NCBI RefSeq assembly: GCF_918797505.1
Contig: NC_092795.1
Coordinates: forward strand, 28,445,131 to 28,509,130
Length of the DNA stretch: 64,000 bases
Source: Bemisia tabaci
Taxonomy: Eukaryota; Arthropoda; Insecta; Hemiptera; Aleyrodidae
Reading direction: 5' to 3'
In this document: in pieces, positions 34,560-44,379 of the stretch
Position numbering within the stretch: position 1 is the first letter of the stretch
Layout of the letters: each line of letters begins with the position of its first letter
Position numbers and translations under genes: made by a program
Notes under the pieces: model-generated
Databases searched by the model: none
The model's input: the letters and a program-made list of their open reading frames with translations, nothing else
What the model was told of the DNA's origin: nothing

Positions 34560-34880
34560 AAAACAGTGTACGAACAACGAAACTCACTGTTAAATAGTAC
34601 GAATTATTTATATAAAATTGAAACAATTTTTCTTCACCATTTTCCTGATTTCACTTATAAAATCTCCGTTTCGCGCAACAACACTTCTACCTGCGGAATA
34701 CAACCGAAATTGTAACCCAAGTGGAGCAACTATTCGAACTCCGGCGTGACCTTTTTGCCTACGCTCTCGTTTGAAGGCGTTTTTCGCGCGGAGCGCTCGT
34801 CACGCGACCGCTGCGCTTGGCGCTCCATCTCTTGAATCGCAAATGACCGTGCGACGGCCGCCGGAAACGATTTATAGACT
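34560..34880 (+). repeat. Interspersed repeat Y, plus orientation
   Basis: Shares ACAACCGAAATTGTAACC, GAGCAACTATTCGAACTCC, TTGAAGGCGTTTTTCGCGCG and CGATTTATAGA blocks with copies at 16429, 46397, 47205 and 47505. No coding motif or clear terminal repeat, and the family is unidentified. Confidence 0.75.
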
Positions 34881-35031
34881 CCACTTTTTTTTTAAATCTG
34901 TTTCAAAAAGCACAAGTATGAAAAGAAAAGGTGTGCATAGGATTTGAGTGCATCATAGTTCCTCTTGATTTTATTCATTTTCCACGTGGTCACTCTCAAC
35001 TGAAAAACGTCCAATCGCTACTTGCTATGTT

Positions 35032-35268
35032 GGGTGCAGAAAGGGCATTTTTTCTCCGCGATGTTTCAGAATCTCCACTACTATTTTATATTTTAGAGAG
35101 GAAACTGTTGTGTGAATTTTCTGAAATGCTTAATGTTCAGCATTGTAAAATCATAAATAAAATTCAGGTATAGTTTTGATGAATTCCATGACTTGGCTTG
35201 AATTTCAGTGGATGAAACGTTAACGGAGATAGTGAGATACCGTAACCAAGAAATGCCCTTTCTGCACC
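35032..35268. mobile_element. Small foldback, GGGTGCAGAAAGGGCATTT arms
   Basis: The 19-nt arm GGGTGCAGAAAGGGCATTT recurs in inverse at the right end, enclosing about 200 bp of AT-rich sequence. Target duplication was not identified. Length and arms fit a short MITE. Confidence 0.6.
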
Positions 35269-35773
35269 CATCGCTTCCATTAACAGCTTTTAATCCAACT
35301 CTCTAGCACAAGCATTGAATGTCCCCGTCCCCTTCCAGTTACATACTTCATGTTTCTCTGCCGCACGTCACGAATGTTTTGAGTATGGTAGCGTAAAGCA
35401 TTTCAGTAGTACGGGAAATCAACATGCTCTCATGTTGGCGCTATAGGCGGCGTTACCTCATCGTACTTTTCTCTTTCTTTTTTATCGGCATTGTCGTTTC
35501 ACCCTCATTAGTGATTCAATACATTTCAATACTTTGACTTTATGACCCCTCTAATTGTGCGGGGAAAGAGACTGGGATATCAACATGCTCTCAACGTTAG
35601 CGTACTATAGGCGGCGTTACCTCGTCGAAATTTGTTTCCCCCTTTTTTATCGCCATTGACGTTTTACCTTCATCAGCGCTTGGAAACGTTTCAATACTTT
35701 GACTTTATGACTCCTCTAATTGTGTTGAGAAAGGGACCGGCATATCAACATACTCTCAAGTTGGCGTTATATG

Positions 35774-36019
35774 CACTGGAAAAAAAAAAAACATTGGATC
35801 TAGAGTCCAGACTCTTGAAAACATTGACAAGAAAAAGGACTCTTGATTCAATCAGATTCAAGCTCCTTAATTCCTTCCTTAAATCAAAAGGAAATCCCTC
35901 AAATTAAGAGGCTTAGTTCTTGATTTAAGCTTAGATCTGATTGAATCAAGAGTATTTTTTCTTGTCGATGTTTTTAAGAGTCTGGACTCTAGATCCAATG
36001 TGTTTGTTTTTTTCCAGTG
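35774..36019. mobile_element. CACTGG foldback MITE, TG target
   Basis: A 246-bp copy with CACTGG and CCAGTG ends and TG on both sides (35772-35773 and 36020-36021), inserted in the third tandem-array unit. It has a small internal insertion near 35865-35885. Confidence 0.92.
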
Positions 36020-36231
36020 TGCGGCGTTACCTCGTTGTCCTTTCTTTTATCATCGGTATTGTCGTTTTACCTTCCCTAGCGATTCAATACGCTTCAATTC
36101 TTTGACTTTTCGACTCCTCTAGTTGTGCTGGGAAAGAGACCGGGATATCAACATGCTCTCACGATGGCGTTCTATAGGTGGCCTTACCTCGTCGAATTTT
36201 TTTTCCCCCTTTCGGCATTGACGTTTAACCT

Positions 36232-36460
36232 CACTGGAAAAAAACATATTGGATCTAGAGTCCAGACTCTTAAAAACATCGACAAGAAAAAATACTCTTG
36301 ATTCAATCAGATTTAAGCTTAAATCAAGAACCAAGCCTCTTAATTTGAGCGAATTTCCTTTTGATTTAAGCTTAAATCTGATTGAATCAAGAGTCCTTTT
36401 TCTTGTCAATGTTTTCAAGAGTCTGGACTCTAGATCCAATGTGTTTTTTTTTTTCCAGTG
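36232..36460. mobile_element. CACTGG foldback MITE, CT target
   Basis: A 229-bp copy with perfect ends and CT on both sides (36230-36231 and 36461-36462), inserted in the fourth tandem-array unit. Frames at 36119-36541 and 36249-36476 are read-through of the palindrome. Confidence 0.92.
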
Positions 36461-36790
36461 CTTCATTAGCGCTTGATAACGTTTTAATACTTTGACTTTA
36501 TGACCCCTCTTATTTTGTTGAGAAAGGGACCGGGATATCAAAATACTCTCAAGTTGGCGTTATATGCGGCGTTATATACCTCGTCGTCCTTTCTTTTATC
36601 ATCGGCATTGTCGTTTTACCTTCACTAGCGATTCAATACGCTTCAATTCTTTGACTTTTTGACTCCTTTAATTGTACTGGGAAAGAGACCGTGTAAAAAT
36701 CATTACCTTCACTAGTGATTCAATACGCTTCAATTCTTTGACTTTTTGACTCCTCCAATCGTGCTGGGAAAGAGACCGTGTAAAAATCAC

Positions 36791-37101
36791 TGCGCTCGAG
36801 GTGCGGATGCCTCGCAGTCGACGAGCGGGGTGGTGACACCCTCTCGGACATCAATGCGGTGAACCTCGGGTCATGCCTTTAAAAAGCTCCTCGCGCAAGA
36901 CCAGCGCAATCCGGACAGCGCCGCTCGACCCCTTTCCCGATGCGCTACCCGCCCTCCTCATCCCTGTTTTCCCCCTCGTCGATTCTCACATCCCGTTCGA
37001 AAGGGCGCAAAGGTGCCAGGCACCGCTGATTTTAAGTGCCGCCACGCAGGCTCCAGAATTCGGACGTCTCACTTCAGCGCCCCCTCGTTTCTCCCTCAGC
37101 C
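36791..37101. other. GC-rich stretch
   Basis: CG-rich DNA between the tandem array and the next MITE. The frame at 36873-37175 has no recognisable domain and runs into the MITE. Confidence 0.35.
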
Positions 37102-37103
37102 CA

Positions 37104-37328
37104 CACTGGAAAAAAAAACACGTTGGATCTAGATTCCAGACTCTTGAAAACATTGACAAGAAAAAGGACTCTTGATTCAATCAGATTTAAGCTGAAATCA
37201 AAAGGCTCAAATTAAGAGGCTTGATTCTTGATGTAAGCTTAAATCTAATTGAATCAATAAGAGTATTTTTTCTTATCGATGTTTTCAAGAGTCTGGACTC
37301 TAGATCTAATGTGGGTTTTTTTCCAGTG
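37104..37328. mobile_element. CACTGG foldback MITE, CA target
   Basis: A 225-bp copy with CACTGG and CCAGTG ends, flanked by CA on both sides (37102-37103 and 37329-37330). The centre is slightly shortened. Confidence 0.92.
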
Positions 37329-37620
37329 CACTTTGGGGACAAAATGTCAATCGGCCTCCCAAAAGTTGTCCCTTTTTTTCAACATACCGACGATTTCATC
37401 GAAATGAATCCGCATAACGCAGGTGGCTTCTTGTATAACTTAAAGCTGACTTTTACATCTGAATTTTACGATACGGAGAGGCAAACCATTTTTCACACGG
37501 AATACTGTGCATAAGTGAACAATGTTAACCTGGCGATGCTTTTCCATCTAAACCAGCCCCGAGCTACAGTTTGTCCTAGCGGCTTGTTGCGTCATTTTAG
37601 TACGATCAGGAATTTTAGTG

Positions 37621-37920
37621 TTATTTTCCTAATTTTTTATTGGTAAAAATAATGAAAATGGTCTTTTCACAATTCATATCGATGTCTTTTCTATCTTTCC
37701 ATGTTTCAACTTCTTTGAGGTTTTCCTCAAGAGTTCTCACCACAATAAATTGATTTCGGTGAGATGAGGGGTAGGTAGTGTCATCGGCAAACTTTCCTAA
37801 GATAGATAACAGAACTGGTTGATGATCATCTTTCAATCGATTCAAATCCGCGAAGCTTATTGAATCTAGTGATTGATCTGTTTCAAATAGATCTTTGTTG
37901 GGAAGTTATTTATTCGCATA
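37621..37920 (-). pseudogene. LINE reverse transcriptase fragment around the DD motif
   Basis: Minus-strand frame with LGKFADDTTYPSSHRNQ, then VVRTLEENLKEVETWK, then NCEKTIFIIFTNKK. FADD is the RT palm motif C. The L-E-x-x-L-x-x-x-x-x-W helix and N-x-x-K-T-x-x-x-x-F-T that follow are the standard next blocks of non-LTR RTs. Upstream residues (ETDQSLDSISFADLNRL) are not diagnostic. There is no N-terminal palm or endonuclease, so it is a truncated copy. Confidence 0.7.
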
Positions 37921-37987
37921 GGTATTGCATCCATATACCCTGGTTGAGTAAACAGAAATTGTGAGCCAAAGTTGTATATTTTATTAT

Positions 37988-38278
37988 TATAAAATTTTAC
38001 CTTGTTTTCAGCTTGCAGCCACAAAATTGAAATACATTTCTTACTGCAACGTCTCGCACCAAAGGGGGGGCATCCTCAGGCAGGCTTTACACACATTAAT
38101 CACATTAAAACTTAAAACTATCCGTAAAAGCAGGTCGAGTGTCTACGCGAAATGTTGAAATTGACGATTGTCCAAGCGAAAAGAATTAAAAACCTTTTAA
38201 AAAACAAGAAAACTAAAATTACAACGGTGAATACTTATTTTGTGGCTGCAAGCTGAAAACATGGTAAAATTTTGTAAA
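37988..38278. repeat. Inverted repeat with ~40-nt arms
   Basis: Arms carry TTTTCAGCTTGCAGCCACAA and its inverse TTGTGGCTGCAAGCTGAAAA plus flanking AAAATTTTACC blocks. They enclose about 210 bp of anonymous sequence. It may be a small foldback element; no target duplication found. Confidence 0.7.
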
Positions 38279-39706
38279 AATTACAGACATTAAATCGTAA
38301 TATTTTATTACCATAGGCATGTAGTAGCTAAATCGGAATCCTCCAAAACCTAAATCTTGGAAATTTTAATTGAGGAGCACACTTGCTTATCGCATATGAC
38401 GATTTTGAAGATTTTTGATGTGCCCATGACAAGTTAAATATGAAATTTTAGTGGAATGACGGATACTGCGTTTCTGTCTAGTGATCCACTATCTACAATG
38501 CAATCACATGAACGTAACTTATCTGAGGAGCTACAAAATTTTTCTCTCTACCTTTTTCTTTTTAAACTGCAATGACCCTTGCCACTTGCCAATCGCTCAT
38601 GAGTCAGGTCCATTACATCCTCGGGTATTCAACTTCTCATATGTCTACCTGAGGTTACGTTCCTGAAGTTTCTGTCGAAAATAAAAATGCCAATTTCTTC
38701 TTCCGGCACCTGAACATGTATTTTGGGATACCTTTATCCATTCCTGAAAGTGTTCTCTATGTTACCGACTAATAAACAAAAGCATATGTAAAGTATAGGC
38801 GTATGCTCAGCGTATAGCATTACAACATGAACGTGGGCGCGTAAAACAAAAACCGTACATTCAACGGTACCCAACTGAAAAACGGTCTCATAGCGTGGCT
38901 TGTGACAATAATTTTTTTATTGGGCGCAAATTAAAGAATCGACGGAAATTCATCAGGACGAAGAATACTAAGTGGAGGAATAAATATGACACCCCAGGGA
39001 CGGATCCCCGGAAAGTAAATCAAAGTTGGGCCTCCTGAATTTGAAGATCGCGTGAGATTAGTATCTCCTCGGAGCAGGAGTGCCGGATCACAACGACCAC
39101 CACCGAACTGGCACCGAACACCGGGGTGGCCCCGTCAACACCCGGCAGCGGCGCGCGGCAGATATGAAATTCATGCCGTGTCTACCCGCCTTTCATGGGC
39201 GATGTTTTATTCATCATTTCCCGGGCGACTCCGCAAATTTGGCGCTGAGCGGACCGCCCGGGAGCCCGCCAGGAAATTCGGGAAAGTTGCACCGGGTCCC
39301 GGAGCCGTGGATTCCGGTCATCGAGGCCCGAACGGGTGCCCCGAACCTGAACTTGATCCGTGCGCGGAAGAGCACGCCGGATACGCCAAGCCTTAGGTCT
39401 TCGATCCTATCGTGGATGCAAATACTTCGGAAGTGGTGAATTTTTTACGCTCCTGCTAAGTTTGAAGGTAGTCTCAAGGAGACTTTCATCATGTCATGCT
39501 TTTTACGTCACAGGGGTCGAATTTTGTCGGCTCTTTCACATGGGGGTGCAACATCCATCGATGGGTCCAAACCGCACCACCGGTCTATCAGAGGCCCCAA
39601 CTCGAGTGCTGCCAAGCTCCTGTAAGTTACACTTTTTATATCGAAGTAAGACCTTCTCATATTAGGGCTTTCTAAGCTCCAACACATCGAACTCACTCAG
39701 CAACTC
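38279..39706. other. Noncoding stretch with GC-rich island
   Basis: No supported gene. About 39050-39400 is CG-rich with two long overlapping plus frames (39052-39396 and 39080-39439) that show no domain and look compositional. Confidence 0.4.
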
Positions 39707-40051
39707 CTAGCACAATAATTCTATTGCCCTCCATGCCCTATCATCTTGTTCCTTTGCTAAATCCATTCTCCCTGCTGCCCACACTATCACATCTCCTGAT
39801 ACCATCTCATCTTTTAAATCTGTCAAGTGCCCCAACCAATCCAATGATTCTCTCTTTGTCCTCATTGGTACTACAACTTTTCCCTTTACATTCCCTAACA
39901 AATTCCTTATTTCAGTCCCTAGATTGTTCGTATACTTATCCTCTACAACCCATATATACTTCTGATCTTCGTAATCCCTCGCGTACCATTTCCTTCTTTT
40001 TAGTGCTGGTTTCTCATCTTCATGTCCCTTTGACTCATCCTCCTTACCTAA
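39707..40051 (-). pseudogene. LINE ORF1-like fragment with SGNH/esterase-like end
   Basis: An open minus-strand stretch of about 114 codons with a basic KPALKRRKWYARDY, then NNLGTEIRNLLGNVKGKVVV, and an end reading SGDVIVWAAGRMDLAKEQDD. The hydrophobic strand followed by W-A-G-x-x-D resembles block III of SGNH-hydrolase-like (esterase) domains in the ORF1 of some LINEs and related insect elements. Gly/Asn variants replace the usual AG-x-ND. No ATG start was used; a stop bounds it at 40052. It is probably a relic. The RT piece just upstream on the same strand is in the wrong order for one intact element. Confidence 0.45.
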
Positions 40052-40075
40052 CTAATCCTCTCTATCCTTAAAGCT

Positions 40076-40485
40076 TTCCTAAAAGCTTTCCTAACATCAA
40101 GGAAAATAGCCAAAGTACTTAGCCCTTTGTCTAAATTTTTTTAAACTTTTTCAGATAGATATGACATGGCTTCATCCGTTGAACAGCCTTTACGAAAACC
40201 ACATTTTTCCGGATGAAAATGTTATTACTTTCTATGAAATCGACGAGTAGTTTTTTTTTAGATATTTTTCATAGACTTTGGCCAATACGGAGATTTTACT
40301 GATTGGCCGGTAATTATTTAGATCATCACTTAAACCACCTTTAAATAACGGAATGATACAAGCAATTTTTAAACAGTTCGGATACAAACCTTCAATATTG
40401 GAAAAATTTAATAGATACGCAAAAACTTTACTTATCTTCCCTATTACTTTTTTTAGCACATAAGCACTGATACGTCCAGTAATCT

Positions 40486-40538
<53 letters not shown>

Positions 40539-40650
40539 GTACCTAAGTTATTTACGATAGAGATAACATCATCAGGCAAGATAGGTTTTAGGAAAATTGA
40601 ATTTATATTTCTTTTAACATAAACTTCTTGGCCGTATTAGTTGGTATGAA
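40076..40650 (-). pseudogene. LINE reverse transcriptase N-terminal fragment
   Basis: Minus-strand frame beginning FLKPILPDDVISIVNN. It continues after a poly-Lys interruption as GRISAYVLKKVIGKI, then LYPNCLKIACIIPLFKGG, then LNNYRPISKISVLAKVYEKY. These are RT motifs 0 to 1 (P-x-x-x-K-x-A-x-x-x-P-x-x-K-G and N-Y-R-PIS). A frameshift follows, after which the other frame reads EKCGFRKGCSTDEAMSYL and DVRKAFR, the Q/K-G-C-S-T and D-x-x-K-A-F blocks of motifs 2 and A. The 48-nt A run (plus-strand T run at 40487-40534) has replaced the short Lys-Lys stretch normally found there. Motif C is absent from this copy. Confidence 0.75.
40487..40534. repeat. 48-nt T homopolymer inside the LINE RT relic
   Basis: Reads as 16 consecutive Lys codons on the minus strand in frame with the RT. 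It is probably slippage expansion of an A-rich Lys stretch, or an assembly artefact. Confidence 0.75.
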
Positions 40651-40709
40651 TCACTATTTAATATATTATTGCCTTTCTTGTCGTAATTCCATTTTACCCG
40701 TCGTAGCTT

Positions 40710-40964
40710 CGAGTTTTTTCCAAGGACGGTGCTCTTTTGTCTCTAAAATTTTGGCGATACCTTGAATCTCCGGCATTTCTGGTAAAAAGCACTTCCAAGA
40801 CCGTTCTTCTCCATTGGTTTGCAACCTCGCCGATCTGGTTGAAAAGGTCAACTAAGGTCGATAAAGATTCGCTTGAGGACTGTACTTTCCCCGAGAGACC
40901 CGTTGACGGTGCTTGGCACCTCTCCCCGCGGGTGAATTTATAAAATACACCGTGAGAAAAAAGA
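40710..40964. repeat. Repeat X, copy 1
   Basis: About 255 bp starting GTTTTTTCCAAGGACGG and ending CACCGTGAGAAAAAAG. It includes TTTTGTCTCTAAAATTTT, CTTGAATCTCCGG, CAACCTCGCC and CCCCGCGGGTGAATTTAT blocks. A second copy in the same orientation starts at 41179. Terminal halves are weakly inverse (TTTTTTCC..ACGGTG). Family unknown. Confidence 0.75.
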
Positions 40965-41178
40965 GTTTCCATACAAATATTTTCAAACAGTAACACAGCG
41001 TCATCAGCAAAAGCCCATAAATCAATATTTCTAAGATTAAACAGATCATTTATGAAGAGAATACAAAGCAATGGCTCAAGGATTGAGCCTGGCGGAACGC
41101 CATAGTTAATGAGTTTTTGGCTTCTATTGAAGTTACAAGAAACAATCTGCTCTCTATTTAGGAGGTCCGACTCTAACA
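40965..41178 (-). pseudogene. LINE reverse transcriptase fragment around motifs B and C
   Basis: Minus-strand translation gives LLNREQIVSCNFNRSQ, then YGVPPGSILEPLLCILFIND, then LWAFADDAVLLFENI. The G-V-P-x-G-S-x-L-x-P-L-L-F/C block is RT motif B, and FADDAVL is motif C with both catalytic Asp present. Both ends are cut exactly by copies of repeat X, so only about 70 residues survive. Relative to the piece at 40076-40650 it lies upstream although it encodes a later part of RT, so the two come from separate insertions or were rearranged. Confidence 0.75.
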
Positions 41179-41343
41179 GAGTTTTTTCCAAGTACGGTGT
41201 TCTTTTGTCTCTAAAATTTTAGCGATACCTTGAATCTCCGGAATTTCTGTAAAAAACACTTCCATGACCGTTCTTCTCCATTATGGTTCGCAACCTCGCC
41301 AATCTGGTTGAAAAAGTCGAGCAAGTCTACTCGCGAAGATTCG

Positions 41344-41380
<37 letters not shown>

Positions 41381-41678
41381 TTTTATCAAGCGACCTTTAT
41401 TGTCAGACAAACAAGGAGGGGTAGTACATAATAATTATAATGTAGAATATAGAGTAAATACAGAGATAAATGAATAAGAAAGGCAATGTGTAAATTGAGA
41501 GAGAGTGTCAGGTTGAAGAAATTCAATAAGTCAGGGTCGCGCCGGAACTACCATTTGGTATACCATCGGCGATGAAGATTCGCTTAAGGACTTTACTTTC
41601 CCCGAGAGATCCGTCCACTTGGCTTGGCACCCCTCCCCGCGGGTGAATTTATAAAATGCACCGTGAGAAAAAGGTGTA
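41179..41678. repeat. Repeat X, copy 2, split by a retrocopy
   Basis: Same order of blocks as copy 1 (GTTTTTTCCAAG ... GATTCGCTT and AAGGAC ... CACCGTGAGAAAAAG), interrupted at 41347-41573 by a poly(T)-headed insertion. Confidence 0.75.
41347..41573 (-). mobile_element. Short retrocopy with A tail and 12-bp target duplication
   Basis: On the minus strand about 195 bp of sequence ends CAATAAAGGTCGCTTGATAA and then a run of about 32 A (plus-strand T run 41347-41378). GAAGATTCGCTT occurs on both sides (41335-41346 and 41574-41585). The polyadenylation hexamer (41401-41396), tail and duplication are the marks of target-primed reverse transcription. The body is probably the 3' end of a LINE or of a transcript copied by one; no coding was recognised. 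Confidence 0.8.
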
Positions 41679-41689
41679 GTCCACACCGC

Positions 41690-41960
41690 GGAGGCTCGGT
41701 GTTTTCCGGGTGGTTCTAGCTCCCCCGCGCGGTTCGCCCGCCCGCGTCTCGCGCTTTAATTTGTCGCCGCGGCCGGAATCGAGGCCGGGGCCCCTTGATT
41801 GTTCAATTACACGCGCGCTCCACGGCTCGCCCTCCGTCCGTGACTCCCGTCGATAGCGATAATCGCCCCCGCCCCCCGCCCAACGGATCAGCACCCTTGC
41901 CGTCCCCCCTGTTATCGCGCCGCGCCGAAGGTGTCCAGCACCTGGGGAAATCGCTAAAAT
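41690..41960. other. GC-rich island
   Basis: CG-dense stretch directly right of repeat X. Opposing frames (41649-41894 minus, 41795-42001 plus) have no motif. Confidence 0.35.
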
Positions 41961-42537
41961 GTCGAAATTGCACCGTGAAACTTAAACGTGGCTCTAAGTG
42001 ACTCTGAAATGTTCCATATCGAACCTGATGGAGACTTTACTCACAAAAATTGTATTGCTTCATCTAAGAGTGCTCAATGAGCCGAGTTCGCGGTATTTTT
42101 CATAATTTTCTTCCGACTTGCGAAATTGGAGAAAAATAGTTTTAATAGCGAGAAAATGTGCCGCCTCATGACGTCATTTTTCCATTTGAACGCATGTATT
42201 TTAGCAGATTAGGTTATTTTGTCATATTTCCTCCAATAATTGTCCACCTTAGAAACCAAGGATATCCTCGCACTCAGTTTTCCTGACAGTATCATTTTAG
42301 AAATGAAATTTACAAAATTTCAGACACCTGCAAATTCTCTCTTCTGTGTTTACATAACTTTGGGACCAGGATGATTTGCCGTGAAAACTGGTAACTTCAT
42401 CCTGTCGTGTGAGCTCTGCCGCTAGTGCGGCGACGGGAGAGCGAAGAATAAAAGAAGACAACGAAATACGAAAAAGATCGTGTATACACGAAAAACAGAA
42501 CATGAGGTTCAACAACTGAACTCAAAAAGGAACAGAA

Positions 42538-42837
42538 ATGAAAAAAGAAAAAAAAAATATGGTGAGCACGGGTCTATACCGCTGCTGTGTTCATGTTGCG
42601 GCATTAATTTGGTACCAATTTTACGGGCGACACAAAATGTATCTGAAGCACCCAGCCGAATTATTCAACGAGTCTTTTCCTAAACTAAATAACGACGAAA
42701 GGCTCCAGGATATCAGCGAGGATGAAGGCGAAAGTCTGGATCAAGATAAATTGTCCTGGAGGGACCTAACCCAATTTTATAAAGTGATCGGCTATGTATC
42801 CTCTGCTCAATTTAATTTGAAATTTTTCGAAAATTAA
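42538..42837 (+). CDS. Uncharacterised ORF, acidic middle
   Basis: A 99-residue frame. After an A-rich beginning of doubtful reality it reads MYLKHPAELFNESFPKLN, then an acidic DISEDEGESLDQDKLSW, then RDLTQFYKVIGYVSS, and ends at a TAA. The composition looks protein-like and unlike the chance frames around it. There is no recognised domain, signal peptide or clear splice site, and the first plausible Met is at about residue 34. It may be an exon, a relic of a mobile-element gene, or a chance frame. Function unknown. Confidence 0.25.
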   Translation: MKKEKKNMVSTGLYRCCVHVAALIWYQFYGRHKMYLKHPAELFNESFPKLNNDERLQDISEDEGESLDQDKLSWRDLTQFYKVIGYVSSAQFNLKFFEN

Positions 42838-43369
42838 GTTAATTCCTCAGTCGTCCAAACCGGCAAATTTGTGAAAACACGGTCACCTAAGGGTTCATAA
42901 ACAATACTCTTCCTTGTTACGCTCTCAATTTCAACAAATTTTTTTAATAAGTTTGGCTTGTTAAGTCGATCCAGCAAAATTGTCGGCTAATTTTTGAGTC
43001 GTCAGAATCACTCTGAAGTCGTTTAGGAAAGATTATGGATTGCACTCCCAATTTTTAATTCACCAAAGAGATGGGTTGGCAGGGAAAACATCCCTAAAAC
43101 ACTTGAAACGTTGTATCGAGCTATAACACTCTCAATTGCCCATCTCAGTTTCGTGCATATTCGACGTTTATTGGCATCGATTGTAGATAATTGTTATTTC
43201 CCTCTTGAGAGAATGGAATTGAGACTTCAAAACCATTTTTCTCGAGGTCTTTCATTATTCTTTGAAAGCCTATATCGAGGATTAATATATCATCCTTTTT
43301 GATTTTTTCTTTAACCAATCCGTGTTGGTTATAAACTTCATAATGTCAGCATCTGAAATACTGCCAGTT

Positions 43370-43803
43370 CAGAGCTCATCGGGTCTTAGAGCATTTACAA
43401 CAAAACCATTTGTAGAAACACACATCATTGGTTTCAAATAATTGGTCTTTTTATGTCTGCTATTAGTAGCCTTTTGGAACGCTAAATTTTTGACTTCAAG
43501 GCAAAAAAATGTAGCTCAGAGTTCATTGGGTCTTAGAGCATTTTCAACAAAACCATTTGTAGAAACACACATCATTGGTTCCAATAATTGGTCTTTTTAT
43601 GTCTGCTATTAGTAGCCTTTTGGAACGCTAAATTTTTGACTGTAAGGCAAAAAAATGGAGCTCAGAGCTCATTGGGTCTTAGAGCATTTACAACAAAACC
43701 ATTTGTAGAAACACACATCATTGGTTTCAAATAATTGGTCTTTTTATGTCTGATATTAGTAGCCTTTTGGAATTCTAAATTGACTTTAACGCAAAAAAAT
43801 GTA
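43370..43803 (+). repeat. Three tandem copies of a ~147-bp unit
   Basis: Units begin CAGAGCTCATTGGGTCTTAG-like at 43370, 43517 and 43663. Each holds AACAAAACCATTTGTAGAAA, ACACACATCATTGGTT, GTCTTTTTATGTCTG and AGTAGCCTTTTGGAA in the same order. Divergence is a few percent, with the third unit slightly shortened. No coding or spacer-repeat structure as in CRISPR. Confidence 0.9.
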
Positions 43804-43920
43804 CGTCTCATCAGCTTTGATTAGTTTATTATTCTATAATTTTATGCCAGGTGAACAAACAGGACGTTTTAAACGGCAATGAGTGTTGATTTTAAATTAA
43901 AATTACGTACATAGTAATGC

Positions 43921-44273
43921 ATGAGTACACTTGTACCCAGTGCGCCTTCCCCCCCCCCCCGCCTCCTCGTCCGCAGTTACGGTGCTGGAAAAGTCCGCCG
44001 GAGGGACACTCGCCACGCGGGAAGTCCCATGAGGTGCGTTGTGCCAACTTTGAACCACTGTAGCGAGGTTATAAATCATTTTCCCAGGATGATCTTAGGT
44101 TCATTTTAAAGCTTTAAGTGTCTAGATTTAGAGAAAAAGTATACTACAGGTTCTAACAACAATGCGCGAAAACACAGAATTGAAATTTCGGAGGGGGGAA
44201 AATAAGGGCCGAAAAAAGAGGATTCATATCGAAAAATCATAAATGTGAGTTTTAACCATTAGGCTCTCTCAGC
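43921..44273. other. Noncoding stretch
   Basis: Includes a C run at about 43950 and a short GC-rich patch. No motif in the small plus frame at 43921-44109. It lies directly 3' of the zinc-finger stop codon on the minus strand. Confidence 0.4.
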
Positions 44274-44379
44274 CTATCTATGTTTTGCCAGGCGATGCTT
44301 TCGCCGCGTCGACTGGTCGGCAAATCTCTTCCCACAGACGAAGCAAACAAACGGCCTCTCGCCTGTGAGCGTAAATATA
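44274..44379 (-). CDS. C2H2 zinc-finger protein, C-terminal part
   Basis: Minus-strand reading gives IFTLTGERPFVCFVCGKRFA, then DQSTRRKHRLAKHR and a stop (TAG, 44276-44274). TGERPF is the canonical inter-finger linker. The finger itself has C-x2-C, the conserved F and H-x4-H (KHRLAKH). This is the last finger of a protein whose preceding part lies at 45378-45547, on the other side of a 996-bp foldback. The duplicated TA of that insertion is 44378-44379. Ignoring the insertion and one TA, the frame is continuous (RIH, then IFTLTGERPF). The His expected just before TGERPF is Leu (CTC), so the preceding finger lacks a zinc ligand, which hints at decay. Confidence 0.75.

Larger units (their letters stand above)
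35411..36790 (+). repeat. Tandem array, ~160-bp unit, invaded by two MITEs
   Basis: Units share AAAGAGACCGGGATATCAACATG-type starts followed by CTCTCAxGxTxGCGT, TAGGCGGCGTTACCTCGTCG, ATCGGCATTG, TTCAATACTTTGACTTTATG and CCTCTAATTGTG blocks. Unit starts are at about 35420, 35581, 35746, 36149 and 36539, with a shortened, partly duplicated end from 36700. After subtracting the MITEs at 35774 and 36232 the spacing is about 155-165 bp. Both MITEs sit in different places of neighbouring units. Confidence 0.85.

Noticed and set aside
34422..34715. Conserved small protein starting MSSLSIALSINFNN, also at 51459
   Set aside because: Both frames begin in the arms of the same foldback family (34214 and 51223), so the shared peptide is just shared repeat.
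43370..43803. CRISPR-like array
   Set aside because: Units are contiguous ~147-bp tandem repeats without short repeats and unique spacers, and the genome is eukaryotic.
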